This document shows, one piece after another, positions 1 through 5,025 of a stretch of DNA of 7,666 bases. Within the stretch, counting starts at the first letter, position 1, and each line of letters starts with the position of its first letter. Under the pieces are notes generated by a model. That model searched no databases, was not told the DNA's origin, and saw nothing but the letters and a program-made list of their open reading frames with translations. Both the position numbers and the translations under genes were made by a program. Source of the DNA: Deinococcus sp. (GTDB lineage Bacteria > Deinococcota > Deinococci > JACQHA01); contig JACQHA010000071.1 in assembly GCA_016199255.1 (NCBI GenBank), positions 1 to 7,666 on the forward strand. Reading direction: 5' to 3'.

Positions 1-71
1 GGGATAAGCTCTGACAGCGCCCTGTGACCGCCTCACCAGCGGCCTGTTATGACCGTACCCATACTCTAGCG

Positions 72-140
72 TCGCCTAGCATCCCCAAGTAGGCGAGCCC
101 CGGCCGGAGTCCACGCCGGGGCGCCCCCCTTTTTAGGGGG
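72..140 (+). promoter_or_regulatory. Cluster of three hairpins in the glycosyltransferase leader
   Basis: Three inverted repeats lie almost end to end. The first is TCGCCTA 72-78 with TAGGCGA 90-96 (11-base loop). The second is GCCCCGGC 97-104 with GCCGGGGC 115-122 (10-base loop). The third is CCCCCT 125-130 with AGGGGG 135-140 (TTTT loop). The G-run 136-140 could instead pair with the C-run 165-169, through the flanking ATTG 141-144 and CAAT 160-163, just before the SD AGGAG 170-174. This could be the terminator of an upstream gene, although the T-run 130-134 sits seven bases after the second stem and inside the third. It could also be a structured 5' leader with two alternative folds. A weak -10-like TACAAT at 158-163 has no convincing -35. 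Bases 1-71 show no gene. The pairing is seen directly; the function is inferred. Confidence 0.45.
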
Positions 141-181
141 ATTGGTACCACGTCAATTACAATGCCCCCAGGAGAGCGGCG

Positions 182-925
182 GTGAGTTCAGAGCCGATTT
201 CTGCTGACGACAATCTGCCCCGGGTGCAGGTGCTGGGCTACAACGTCGACGTGCTCACCATGGCCCAGGCAGTGGCGCGCTGCCAGGCGCTTCTGGCGCG
301 GCGCCAGCCAGCATATGTGGTGACCCTGAACCCGGAGATTGTGGTCCAGGCCCAGGCTGATCGCGAGGTGCACCAGGCCATTCTGGACGCCGATCTGGTC
401 ACGGCTGATGGGGTGGGCATCTTGTGGGCAGCGGCGCGCTCTGGCCATAAGCTGCCCGAGCGGGTCAGCGGCGTGGACCTGGTAATGACCCTCTTGGCCA
501 AAGGGGGTGAGCGGCTGCGGGTCTACTTCCTAGGAGGCAAGCCAGGGGTGGCGCAGGCGGCCGGCGAGCGCTGCGCCGAGCGCCACCGCACTGTGGTGGC
601 TGGCTACCACCATGGCTACTTCAGCGATGATGCTCCGGTCGTGGCGGATATAGTGCGCTGTGCCCCCGACCTGCTCTTGGTGGGCCTAGGGCCGCACCAG
701 GAAAAGTGGATCCACCGCCATCTGGCTGAGCTGCAGGTGCCGCTCTCTATAGGGGCGGGAGGCACAGTGGACGTGCTCAGCGGCCAGGCTAAACTGATGC
801 CTGAGTGGTCCCGGCAGTTGGGCCTGGAGTGGCTGCTGCGCGTTGGCAGCCAGCCCAAGCGCTGGCGCCGCTTTCCCCGGCTGCTGGCATTTGTGCGATT
901 AGTCCTCTGGCAGCGCCGGGTATGA
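182..925 (+). CDS. WecG/TagA/CpsF-family glycosyltransferase (GT26)
   Basis: This 247-residue protein has the usual length of the family. Members transfer a sugar, often N-acetylmannosamine or its uronic acid, onto a polyprenyl-diphosphate-linked acceptor at the cytoplasmic membrane face during wall or surface polymer synthesis. Visible motifs are TLNPE 48-52, DADLVTADGVGI 69-80 with the Asp and Thr of the active site region, ERVSGVDL 93-100, YFLGGKPG 115-122, VGLGPHQEKWI 167-177 with the conserved Gln, GAGGTVDVLSG 191-201 and the C-terminal GLEWLLR 214-220 followed by a basic tail (PKRWRRFPR). That tail is the membrane-targeting appendage in TagA-like enzymes. The GTG start at 182 is chosen because AGGAG lies at 170-174 and the family N-terminus fits. 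No sugar or polymer genes flank it, so the substrate is unknown. The stop overlaps the rsmA start (ATGA, 922-925). Family assignment is firm; sugar specificity is open. Confidence 0.93.
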   Translation: MSSEPISADDNLPRVQVLGYNVDVLTMAQAVARCQALLARRQPAYVVTLNPEIVVQAQADREVHQAILDADLVTADGVGILWAAARSGHKLPERVSGVDLVMTLLAKGGERLRVYFLGGKPGVAQAAGERCAERHRTVVAGYHHGYFSDDAPVVADIVRCAPDLLLVGLGPHQEKWIHRHLAELQVPLSIGAGGTVDVLSGQAKLMPEWSRQLGLEWLLRVGSQPKRWRRFPRLLAFVRLVLWQRRV

Positions 926-1731
926 CTGCTCCGCTCTACTCACCAGCAGTAGTGCGCCAGTTACTGGCACGCCACGGCTTGCGGCCTGACAAGCGCCTGG
1001 GCCAGAACTACCTGGTTGATGGGAACATCCTGCGGCACATTGTGGCTGCTGTAAATGCCAGGCCAGGGGACACGGTGCTGGAAATCGGCCCGGGGCTGGG
1101 GGTGCTGACCCGGGAGCTGGCGCTTACTGGTGCCCGGGTGATTGCGGTGGAAAAAGACCGCCGCCTGGCGCCAGTGTTGGTAGAAACCCTGGCGGGCACC
1201 GCAGTGCACCTGGTGTGGGGCGATGCTCTGGAGGTGGAGCTGGACTTGCCGGCGGGCACCATTGTGGCCGGAAATCTGCCCTATAACATGGGCACGGCAA
1301 TGGTGGCCCGCTTCCTGTGTGACGAACGGGTGGTGCGGCTGGTACATGTGCTGCAGAAAGAGGTGGCGCAGCGTGCCTTAGCGCAGCCGGGAGACGAGCA
1401 GTATGGGTTCTACAGCCTGCTGGTGGCCATGTGTGCCGTGGGGCGCCTGTTGCGCGTTATCCCCCCGGGGGCCTTTTATCCCCGTCCCGAGGTGAGTTCG
1501 GCGCTGATTGAGCTGCGCCGCACCGGTGCTCAAGTGGACCAGGCCCTCTTGGACTTTATTGCCGCCGGCTTTGCCCACCGCCGCAAGACCCTGGTGAACT
1601 CCCTGCGCGCCAGCGGCTATCAGCTGGACCCCAGCGCCCTCCAGGCGCTGGGCCTGGATATGCAGGTGCGGGCGGAAGCTCTGGCGCTGGACCAGTTCCA
1701 AAGACTCTTCTCACGGGCCGTTCGTCCTTGA
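922..1731 (+). CDS. rsmA: 16S rRNA (adenine1518/1519-N6)-dimethyltransferase
   Basis: RsmA (KsgA) uses S-adenosylmethionine to dimethylate two adjacent adenines in the loop of helix 45 of 16S rRNA, a late 30S maturation step. The 269-residue protein has the usual length. It carries the family N-terminal LGQNYLVD 26-33, SAM-binding motif I VLEIGPGLG 52-60, the acidic VEKD 76-79 of motif II, catalytic NLPY 118-121, LQKEVAQR 144-151, FYPRPEVSSAL 185-195 and the C-terminal FAHRRKTLVNSL 217-228. The ATG at 922 is preferred over an in-frame upstream start at 805, because the added 39 residues are low-complexity and lie within the glycosyltransferase gene. No good SD precedes 922. The ATGA overlap suggests translation by coupling to the upstream gene. 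The usual neighbours (ispE, pdxA) are absent here. The stop codon lies inside the -35 element of the next promoter. Confidence 0.97.
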   Translation: MTAPLYSPAVVRQLLARHGLRPDKRLGQNYLVDGNILRHIVAAVNARPGDTVLEIGPGLGVLTRELALTGARVIAVEKDRRLAPVLVETLAGTAVHLVWGDALEVELDLPAGTIVAGNLPYNMGTAMVARFLCDERVVRLVHVLQKEVAQRALAQPGDEQYGFYSLLVAMCAVGRLLRVIPPGAFYPRPEVSSALIELRRTGAQVDQALLDFIAAGFAHRRKTLVNSLRASGYQLDPSALQALGLDMQVRAEALALDQFQRLFSRAVRP

Positions 1732-1756
1732 CACCCCCGGTGCCACTCCATATAAT
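1728..1756 (+). promoter_or_regulatory. Full-consensus sigma-70-type promoter for the PfkB kinase
   Basis: TTGACA at 1728-1733 and TATAAT at 1751-1756 are exact consensus hexamers with the optimal 17-bp spacing. The -35 overlaps the rsmA stop TGA (1729-1731). Transcription would start near 1763, giving a leader of about 29 bases with the SD AAGGAGG at 1777-1783. The sequence match is direct; activity is inferred. It implies the kinase can be transcribed independently of the glycosyltransferase-rsmA pair. Confidence 0.85.
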
Positions 1757-1791
1757 CCATCAAGCACTGCACTTAGAAGGAGGCCCCGGGG

Positions 1792-2718
1792 GTGCCGAAA
1801 TTCGCCGTTGTCGGTGATGTGAGTGTCGACCAGATCTACCTGGTGGACGCCTTGCCTGAGTCGGGCATGGAGATCATCGCCCGGGAAATGCGCCTGGAGC
1901 CAGGCGGCGGCGGGGGCAACGTGGCGGCAGCGCTTTTAGCTTTGGACCAGGGGTGCACCCTGATTGGGCGGGTAGGGAAGGATGAGCTGGCAGACATTGC
2001 CCAGCGCAACCTGAAAGACAATCCCCGGGCGAATGTGAAATACCTGCAGGTGGATCGCAAGGAGCGCACCGGGATCATCACTATCTTGATCGATCCTGCC
2101 GGCTCGCGCACCACAGTGGGTACCCCTGGCGCTAACGCTAATTTGGACCCCAAGAACTTCGACCCGGAGAGTGTGGACCAGGTAGATGCCCTGGTCCTCT
2201 CGGCCTACAGCCTGGTGGAGGGGAAGCGCAAGCGCTACAGTGAGCTGGCTATCGCCCGGGCCAAGGAGCAGCATAAGACCATCTTCATCGAGCTCTCCAC
2301 TGGCGCTGTGGAAAGAATGGGCGGCTCCATGATCACGCACGTGGTGGATGCTACGTATTTGGTGGCCAACGAGCACGAGGTGAAAGTGATCACCGCTACT
2401 GACAGTATCTCCCAGGCGGTGGCCAAGCTGCACCAGGCGGGGATTGAGCAGGTCGTGATCAAAGTTGGCCCCCAGGGAGCGCTGGTGCTCACCCCGCAGG
2501 TGAATGAGCTGGTGGAGCCCTATGCCATCGAGGGGGTGGTGGACCGCACTGGCGCTGGCGATGCGTTTACTGCCGCGTTAGCCTACGCCGTCATGGATGG
2601 CTATGAGATTTTGGATGCAGTGAAAATCGCCAACATTGCCGGGGCCGTGGCCACCACTGCCGTGGGCGCTCAGAACTGCCTCCCCAACATGGCCGAGATC
2701 AAGAAGCGGCTGAAATAG
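1792..2718 (+). CDS. PfkB (ribokinase)-family carbohydrate or nucleoside kinase
   Basis: This is a 308-residue cytosolic ATP-dependent kinase that would phosphorylate a hydroxymethyl group of a sugar or nucleoside. It shows the N-terminal VGDVSVDQI 7-15 strand and turn, the glycine-rich substrate motif PGGGGGNVAAAL 37-48, VGKDELA 61-67, the NxxE-type Mg/phosphate motif at N193-E196, KVGPQGALV 224-232 and the PfkB signature DRTGAGDAFTAAL 251-263. In that signature GAGD forms the anion hole and D257 is the expected catalytic base. The GTG start at 1792 has an excellent SD, AAGGAGG at 1777-1783, eight bases upstream, and a palindromic CCCCGGGG fills the spacer. It has its own strong promoter and no flanking sugar transport or catabolic genes. 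Ribokinase, fructokinase, 2-keto-3-deoxygluconate kinase or adenosine kinase activity cannot be told apart from sequence alone. Family assignment is firm; substrate is unknown. Confidence 0.93.
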   Translation: MPKFAVVGDVSVDQIYLVDALPESGMEIIAREMRLEPGGGGGNVAAALLALDQGCTLIGRVGKDELADIAQRNLKDNPRANVKYLQVDRKERTGIITILIDPAGSRTTVGTPGANANLDPKNFDPESVDQVDALVLSAYSLVEGKRKRYSELAIARAKEQHKTIFIELSTGAVERMGGSMITHVVDATYLVANEHEVKVITATDSISQAVAKLHQAGIEQVVIKVGPQGALVLTPQVNELVEPYAIEGVVDRTGAGDAFTAALAYAVMDGYEILDAVKIANIAGAVATTAVGAQNCLPNMAEIKKRLK

Positions 2719-2727
2719 CAGCCTGAC

Positions 2728-2751
2728 TGCTACAATGGCCCCAGCTTGGGG
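2728..2751 (+). promoter_or_regulatory. Extended -10 promoter candidate and SD-covering hairpin
   Basis: TGC-TACAAT at 2728-2736 fits an extended -10 element. The -35 is poor; the best candidate is CTGAAA at 2710-2715 with a short 15-bp spacer. Immediately downstream, CCCCA 2739-2743 pairs with TGGGG 2747-2751 around a GCT loop, and the GGGG half is also part of the SD GGGGAGG (2748-2754) of the next gene. Initiation near 2743 would cut into the hairpin, so the hairpin would matter mainly on read-through transcripts from the PfkB promoter. Matches are direct; function is inferred. Confidence 0.4.
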
Positions 2752-2761
2752 AGGATAATCA

Positions 2762-3298
2762 GTGGCCAAGAAGAAGCAGAAGAAAGCGCAGAGTTCGTCG
2801 CCCATGCCTTTGTTCGCTGCCGGCGCCGCAGTGGTAGTGGTGCTGGTAGTGGCGTTTTTGATTACCTCTGGCTCCAAGCCGGGGCAGTTTGTGCCGGAGC
2901 ACCAGGGGGACCACGACCACCTGGGCACCACCACCAACACCCCGCCTGGCGGCGACCCGCCTACTTCGGGGCCGCACACCGATCTTCTGGGGCCTTGGGG
3001 GGTGAACCAGGACTACATGCCGCCGGAGCGCTGGCTGCACAACCTGGAGGATGGCGGGGTGGCGATTCTCTATAGTTGCCTGGACTGCCCTGAGCTGGTT
3101 AGTCAGCTAGCGGCGCTGGTGGAGCGCCACCGCAACAGAGACCGGCATGTGCTCATGGCCTACTGGCCGGGGATGACACCGGTCATTGCCCTGCGCGCCT
3201 GGACGCGCAAGCAAGATCTCGCTTCGTTCGACCAGGGGGCCATTGAGCGCTTCATCATAGCCTTCGAGGGCATCGATCATCACCAGCCCCAGCGCTAA
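2762..3298 (+). CDS. DUF3105-family single-pass membrane protein
   Basis: This 178-residue protein has a lysine-rich cytoplasmic N-terminus (MAKKKQKK), one transmembrane helix at about 17-35 and an extracytoplasmic DUF3105 domain. Recognisable family blocks are a His-rich linker with H47, H51 and H53, DPPTSGPH 65-72, WLHNLEDGGVAILY 91-104 (families usually show a H-x-LEHG form; here the second His is D97) and the tail VIALRAWTRKQDLASFDQGAIERFI 141-165. A C106-x2-C109 pair follows the HNLEDG block and could form a disulfide or bind metal. The biochemical role of DUF3105 is not known. GTG 2762 is selected because GGGGAGG 2748-2754 is well spaced and the next residues give the basic N-terminus. 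It lies 43 bases after the kinase and 3 bases before a diverged paralogue, so the two DUF3105 genes form one operon. Family call is confident; function is not. Confidence 0.87.
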   Translation: MAKKKQKKAQSSSPMPLFAAGAAVVVVLVVAFLITSGSKPGQFVPEHQGDHDHLGTTTNTPPGGDPPTSGPHTDLLGPWGVNQDYMPPERWLHNLEDGGVAILYSCLDCPELVSQLAALVERHRNRDRHVLMAYWPGMTPVIALRAWTRKQDLASFDQGAIERFIIAFEGIDHHQPQR

Positions 3299-3301
3299 GT
3301 T

Positions 3302-3904
3302 ATGGCGAAGAGCAAGACGGTTACGAAGAAACGCCCAGCTGCCAAGGCCCGCCAGAAGGTAGACAAGTGGCTGCCCCTGGAGCTGGCGGCGGTAGCAGTG
3401 GTGTTTGTGGGCTTTCTCTGGCTCACGCTGGGTTCCAGTATCAGCGACACCACCAGGGTGGCCTCGTTCCCGCCGCAGCGCCTGGATGAGCTGCCAGAAA
3501 CGCCGCCTGAGTACCTCACCAAGCCGCCTACTTCGGGATCCTACCTGGAGCCGGAGCCGGCGCCCCAGGAGCATGTGCTGTCGGAAGCGCTGCGTCCGGA
3601 GCTGCAGGTGGGCTTGTTGCGGCGCGGGGCGGTGCTCGTGCACTACTACTGTCCCCAGGGCTGCCCGGAGCTCGTGGCCCAGCTCTCGGAACTGGTGCAG
3701 GACCGGGAGGGAGCGTATCTCATGCCCGCTACCGAGGCTTTCGCCCTGCGGCGCCGCCTGCAGGCTGACTGGCAGGAGCGGCCCAGGGCGGTAATCGCCT
3801 TGAGCGCCTACGGCCACCTGGACACCTTGGAGCAGTTCGACCGGCGGCGTATAGATACCTTCATCCGCCGCTTCAACCGCTGGCGCGCCCTGGCCCGCTC
3901 ATGA
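3302..3904 (+). CDS. Diverged second DUF3105-like membrane protein
   Basis: This 200-residue protein has the same design as its upstream neighbour: a Lys/Arg-rich N-terminus, a transmembrane helix at about 26-44 and an outer domain. Shared blocks are KPPTSGSY 74-81, CPELVAQLSELV 121-132 (upstream: CPELVSQLAALV) and the tail VIALSAYGHLDTLEQFDRRRIDTFI 164-188. The PPTSG codons are identical over 14 bases in both genes (2957-2970 and 3524-3537), which supports origin by duplication. The HNLEDG block of the paralogue aligns with GLLRRG 104-109, so the His and both acidic residues are lost and two are replaced by Arg. The cysteines are spaced C117-x3-C121. There is no SD before 3302 and only 3 bases separate it from the preceding stop, so translation probably depends on re-initiation. 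It may be a partner subunit that has lost the original binding function. Function is unknown. Confidence 0.78.
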   Translation: MAKSKTVTKKRPAAKARQKVDKWLPLELAAVAVVFVGFLWLTLGSSISDTTRVASFPPQRLDELPETPPEYLTKPPTSGSYLEPEPAPQEHVLSEALRPELQVGLLRRGAVLVHYYCPQGCPELVAQLSELVQDREGAYLMPATEAFALRRRLQADWQERPRAVIALSAYGHLDTLEQFDRRRIDTFIRRFNRWRALARS

Positions 3905-3909
3905 AAGAG

Positions 3910-3959
3910 CGCCAGGAACAGCCCGAGCCGCTCTTGCGGGCATTTCTATCCCCTGGGCG
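3910..3959 (+). terminator. Weak nested stem-loop after the DUF3105 genes
   Basis: GCCCG 3921-3925 pairs with CGGGC 3937-3941, followed by ATTTCTAT. An outer, bulged stem can form between CGCCAGG 3910-3916 and CCTGGGCG 3952-3959. There is no clean T-run, so intrinsic termination would be weak. This is the only candidate end for the DUF3105 transcript before the next gene. Confidence 0.25.
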
Positions 3960-3989
3960 ATTGTAGCGATCCCTGGTGAGCCTAGCCCG

Positions 3990-3998
3990 TGCTACACT
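3990..3998 (+). promoter_or_regulatory. Extended -10 candidate for a leaderless PPC-domain transcript
   Basis: TGC-TACACT is an extended -10-like element ending seven bases before the GTG at 4005. Initiation would fall at about 4004-4006, on the start codon itself. No acceptable -35 hexamer is visible at 16-18 bp spacing (for example TCCCTG at 3970-3975), and no SD precedes 4005, which fits a leaderless message. The element match is direct; the leaderless reading is inferred. Confidence 0.35.
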
Positions 3999-4004
3999 GA
4001 TGCT

Positions 4005-4529
4005 GTGAACTCACCACCACCAGCGCCTGTGGGGGCAACTGGGGTACTGAGCCGCCTTGGCATGCACTGCCGGGGCGGCGCGCTGGAATTGGGGTACGAG
4101 GAGGGCAGCGTGCGGGTATTGGCTGATGGTGATCGCTACCTGGTGCGGCTTGACCAGGGTGAGGAGGTGGTGGAGTCGCTCACCACCATGATCCGGGGGC
4201 GGGGCATTGGCGGCGGCAGTATCAGCGGCATTGGCATGTTTTCCCAGGTGGAGCTACTGTTCCAGGATCCGGTCACTGGCCAGAGCCAGCGCCGCTCCCT
4301 GGAGGGCAGCCTGAGTGCGGTGTCGCTCCTGGGGAACATCTCCTACCGGGGATACTTGCCCGAGGTGACGCTGGCCGTGGTGCTGGCTGATGCCGAGTTT
4401 GACGTGCGGGGCGGGCGGCTGGTGTCAGGCGAGGTGCTAGGCAGCTGCGAGCTGTTTGTGAACAGCGTGGTGGAGCGGGTGAAGCGGCTGCCCGAAGAGC
4501 GCAGCGGGATGCCTCTCCTCCAGGTGTAG
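4005..4529 (+). CDS. PPC/DUF296-domain protein lacking the canonical histidines
   Basis: This 174-residue protein has a PPC (plants and prokaryotes conserved, DUF296) domain at about 42-160. The visible core is RYLVRLDQGEEVVESLTTM 44-62, GGGSISGIGMFSQVEL 69-84 followed by a DP turn, then LEGSLSAVSLLGNIS 99-113, PEVTLAVVLAD 119-129 and VRGGRLVSGEVLGSCELFV 134-152. The family usually has PxxHLH and GGH. Here those positions are T122, A124 and R138, so all three histidines, which form a likely metal site in many members, are missing. PPC proteins form trimers. Some plant members carry AT-hooks and bind DNA, while bacterial roles are unclear. No AT-hook is seen here. The GTG 4005 start has no SD, and an internal ATG at 4062 (M20) is an alternative that also lacks one and would leave the domain intact. 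Its 3' end meets the minus-strand orphan gene after six bases. Confidence 0.8.
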   Translation: MNSPPPAPVGATGVLSRLGMHCRGGALELGYEEGSVRVLADGDRYLVRLDQGEEVVESLTTMIRGRGIGGGSISGIGMFSQVELLFQDPVTGQSQRRSLEGSLSAVSLLGNISYRGYLPEVTLAVVLADAEFDVRGGRLVSGEVLGSCELFVNSVVERVKRLPEERSGMPLLQV

Positions 4530-4535
4530 CCGCCG

Positions 4536-4718
4536 TCACTGCAGTTTCTGCAGCTCGGTGCGCAGCGCCCGCACCAGTTCCTGGCGATGAGCGCTGTTGT
4601 ACTCCAGGTCGTGGGTAATCACCTCCACCAGCTTGCGGACAAAGTACTTGCTGCCTAGCAGCTTCTCGGCCAGGGCTTTGGTCTCCGGGTCCTCTTGGTT
4701 GAAGAAGTCAAAGCTCAT
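4536..4718 (-). CDS. Small orphan protein, 60 residues
   Basis: I do not recognise this family. The ORF runs from ATG (complement of 4716-4718) to TGA (complement of 4536-4538). It has a strong SD, GGAGG (complement of 4725-4729), six bases before the start, which is the main reason to call it real. The protein starts MSFDFFNQED, is rich in charged residues (DPETKALAEKLL, then the RKLVEVITHDLEY region, then HRQELVRALRTELQKLQ) and looks like two or three amphipathic helices with no signal peptide, membrane segment or cysteine. It is probably a small soluble helical protein. It converges on the PPC-domain gene with only six bases between stops and points away from the HU gene across a 329-base intergenic region. 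No function is proposed. Confidence 0.7.
   Translation of the reverse strand: MSFDFFNQEDPETKALAEKLLGSKYFVRKLVEVITHDLEYNSAHRQELVRALRTELQKLQ
4539..4553. repeat. CTGCAG inverted repeat at the convergent gene ends
   Basis: Two CTGCAG copies (4539-4544 and 4548-4553) separated by TTT make a perfect 6-bp stem with a three-base loop on either strand. It lies in the last codons of the 60-residue gene, just past the PPC-domain stop. It may contribute to transcript ending from either side, but there is no T-run after it. It could equally be a by-product of the coding sequence. Confidence 0.35.
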
Positions 4719-4809
4719 GCTCTACCTCCAGTGGTACGCCCTATTGTGCACTGCTGGCGCAGGTGGCTGCCAGTCTTCGCTGCCTGATGATCAACCCACC
4801 CAACCCTGG

Positions 4810-4835
4810 TAGGGGCACGGCATGCCGTGCCCCTA
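4810..4835. repeat. 26-bp perfect palindrome, likely dispersed repeat
   Basis: The left half TAGGGGCACGGCA (4810-4822) is followed directly by its exact reverse complement TGCCGTGCCCCTA (4823-4835), so all 13 base pairs match with no spacer. The form TAGGGGC...GCCCCTA resembles short palindromes that I recall being repeated many times in intergenic DNA of Chloroflexota and some other bacteria. That recollection is not checked here. Flanking sequence such as GGATT 4846-4850 with AATCC 4858-4862 might belong to a longer element. Only one copy is in this window. Alternatives are a dimeric repressor operator or a transcription-stopping cruciform. Confidence 0.75.
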
Positions 4836-4973
4836 TGGAACGCATGGATTGGGGTGAAATCCCGCGCCGGCTGGGTGAAGGCGGCGTTTCCTGGTCTGAG
4901 GATTAGGCCGCTCCAGAGGGCATTTCCTCTCACCTCATGTGGGCTCGGAGCCGTCCTGGGGCCTCTGAACCTA

Positions 4974-5002
4974 TTGCATTCGTCCTGGACGTGTGCTATA
5001 GT
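4974..5002 (+). promoter_or_regulatory. Promoter of the HU gene
   Basis: TTGCAT (4974-4979) and TATAGT (4997-5002) are separated by exactly 17 bp, and TGC at 4994-4996 adds an extended -10. The expected start is near 5009, at the foot of a perfect hairpin. This is a strong vegetative-type promoter, in keeping with abundant HU expression. Confidence 0.75.
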
Positions 5003-5005
5003 CCC

Positions 5006-5025
5006 TTCAGCAGGCAACTGCTGAA
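5006..5025 (+). promoter_or_regulatory. GNRA-capped hairpin at the HU transcription start
   Basis: TTCAGCAG (5006-5013) and CTGCTGAA (5018-5025) are perfect reverse complements around a GCAA tetraloop of the stable GNRA class. With initiation near 5009, the RNA would begin with most of this stem and leave the SD GGGAGGG (5036-5042) free. A 5'-terminal stem could protect the message. As DNA, the palindrome sits at about -3 to +17 and could instead be an operator. The pairing is direct; the role is inferred. Confidence 0.6.

Noticed and set aside
1..71. Possible RNA gene or gene end at the left edge
   Set aside because: Only four-base stems and a loose CCTGT...GACCG direct repeat are visible. 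No tRNA, 5S, tmRNA or known riboswitch pattern could be recognised, and all three forward frames have early stops.
805..921. Upstream in-frame extension of rsmA to an ATG-equivalent start at 805
   Set aside because: The added 39 residues are low-complexity, lie inside the glycosyltransferase gene and are not part of RsmA proteins. The start at 922 gives the normal length.
1936..2433. Long minus-strand open frame (165 codons) opposite the PfkB kinase
   Set aside because: No domain or SD is seen. It is explained by GC-rich codon bias opposite a clear gene.
3107..3817. Minus-strand open frame of 236 codons opposite the two DUF3105 genes
   Set aside because: Its composition is rich in Gln, His, Arg and Leu, as expected of an antisense frame, and it spans both sense genes and their junction. 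No recognisable motif.
4715..5024. Open frames on both strands in the orphan-HU intergenic region
   Set aside because: They cross the perfect palindrome and the HU promoter, lack an SD and show no family features.
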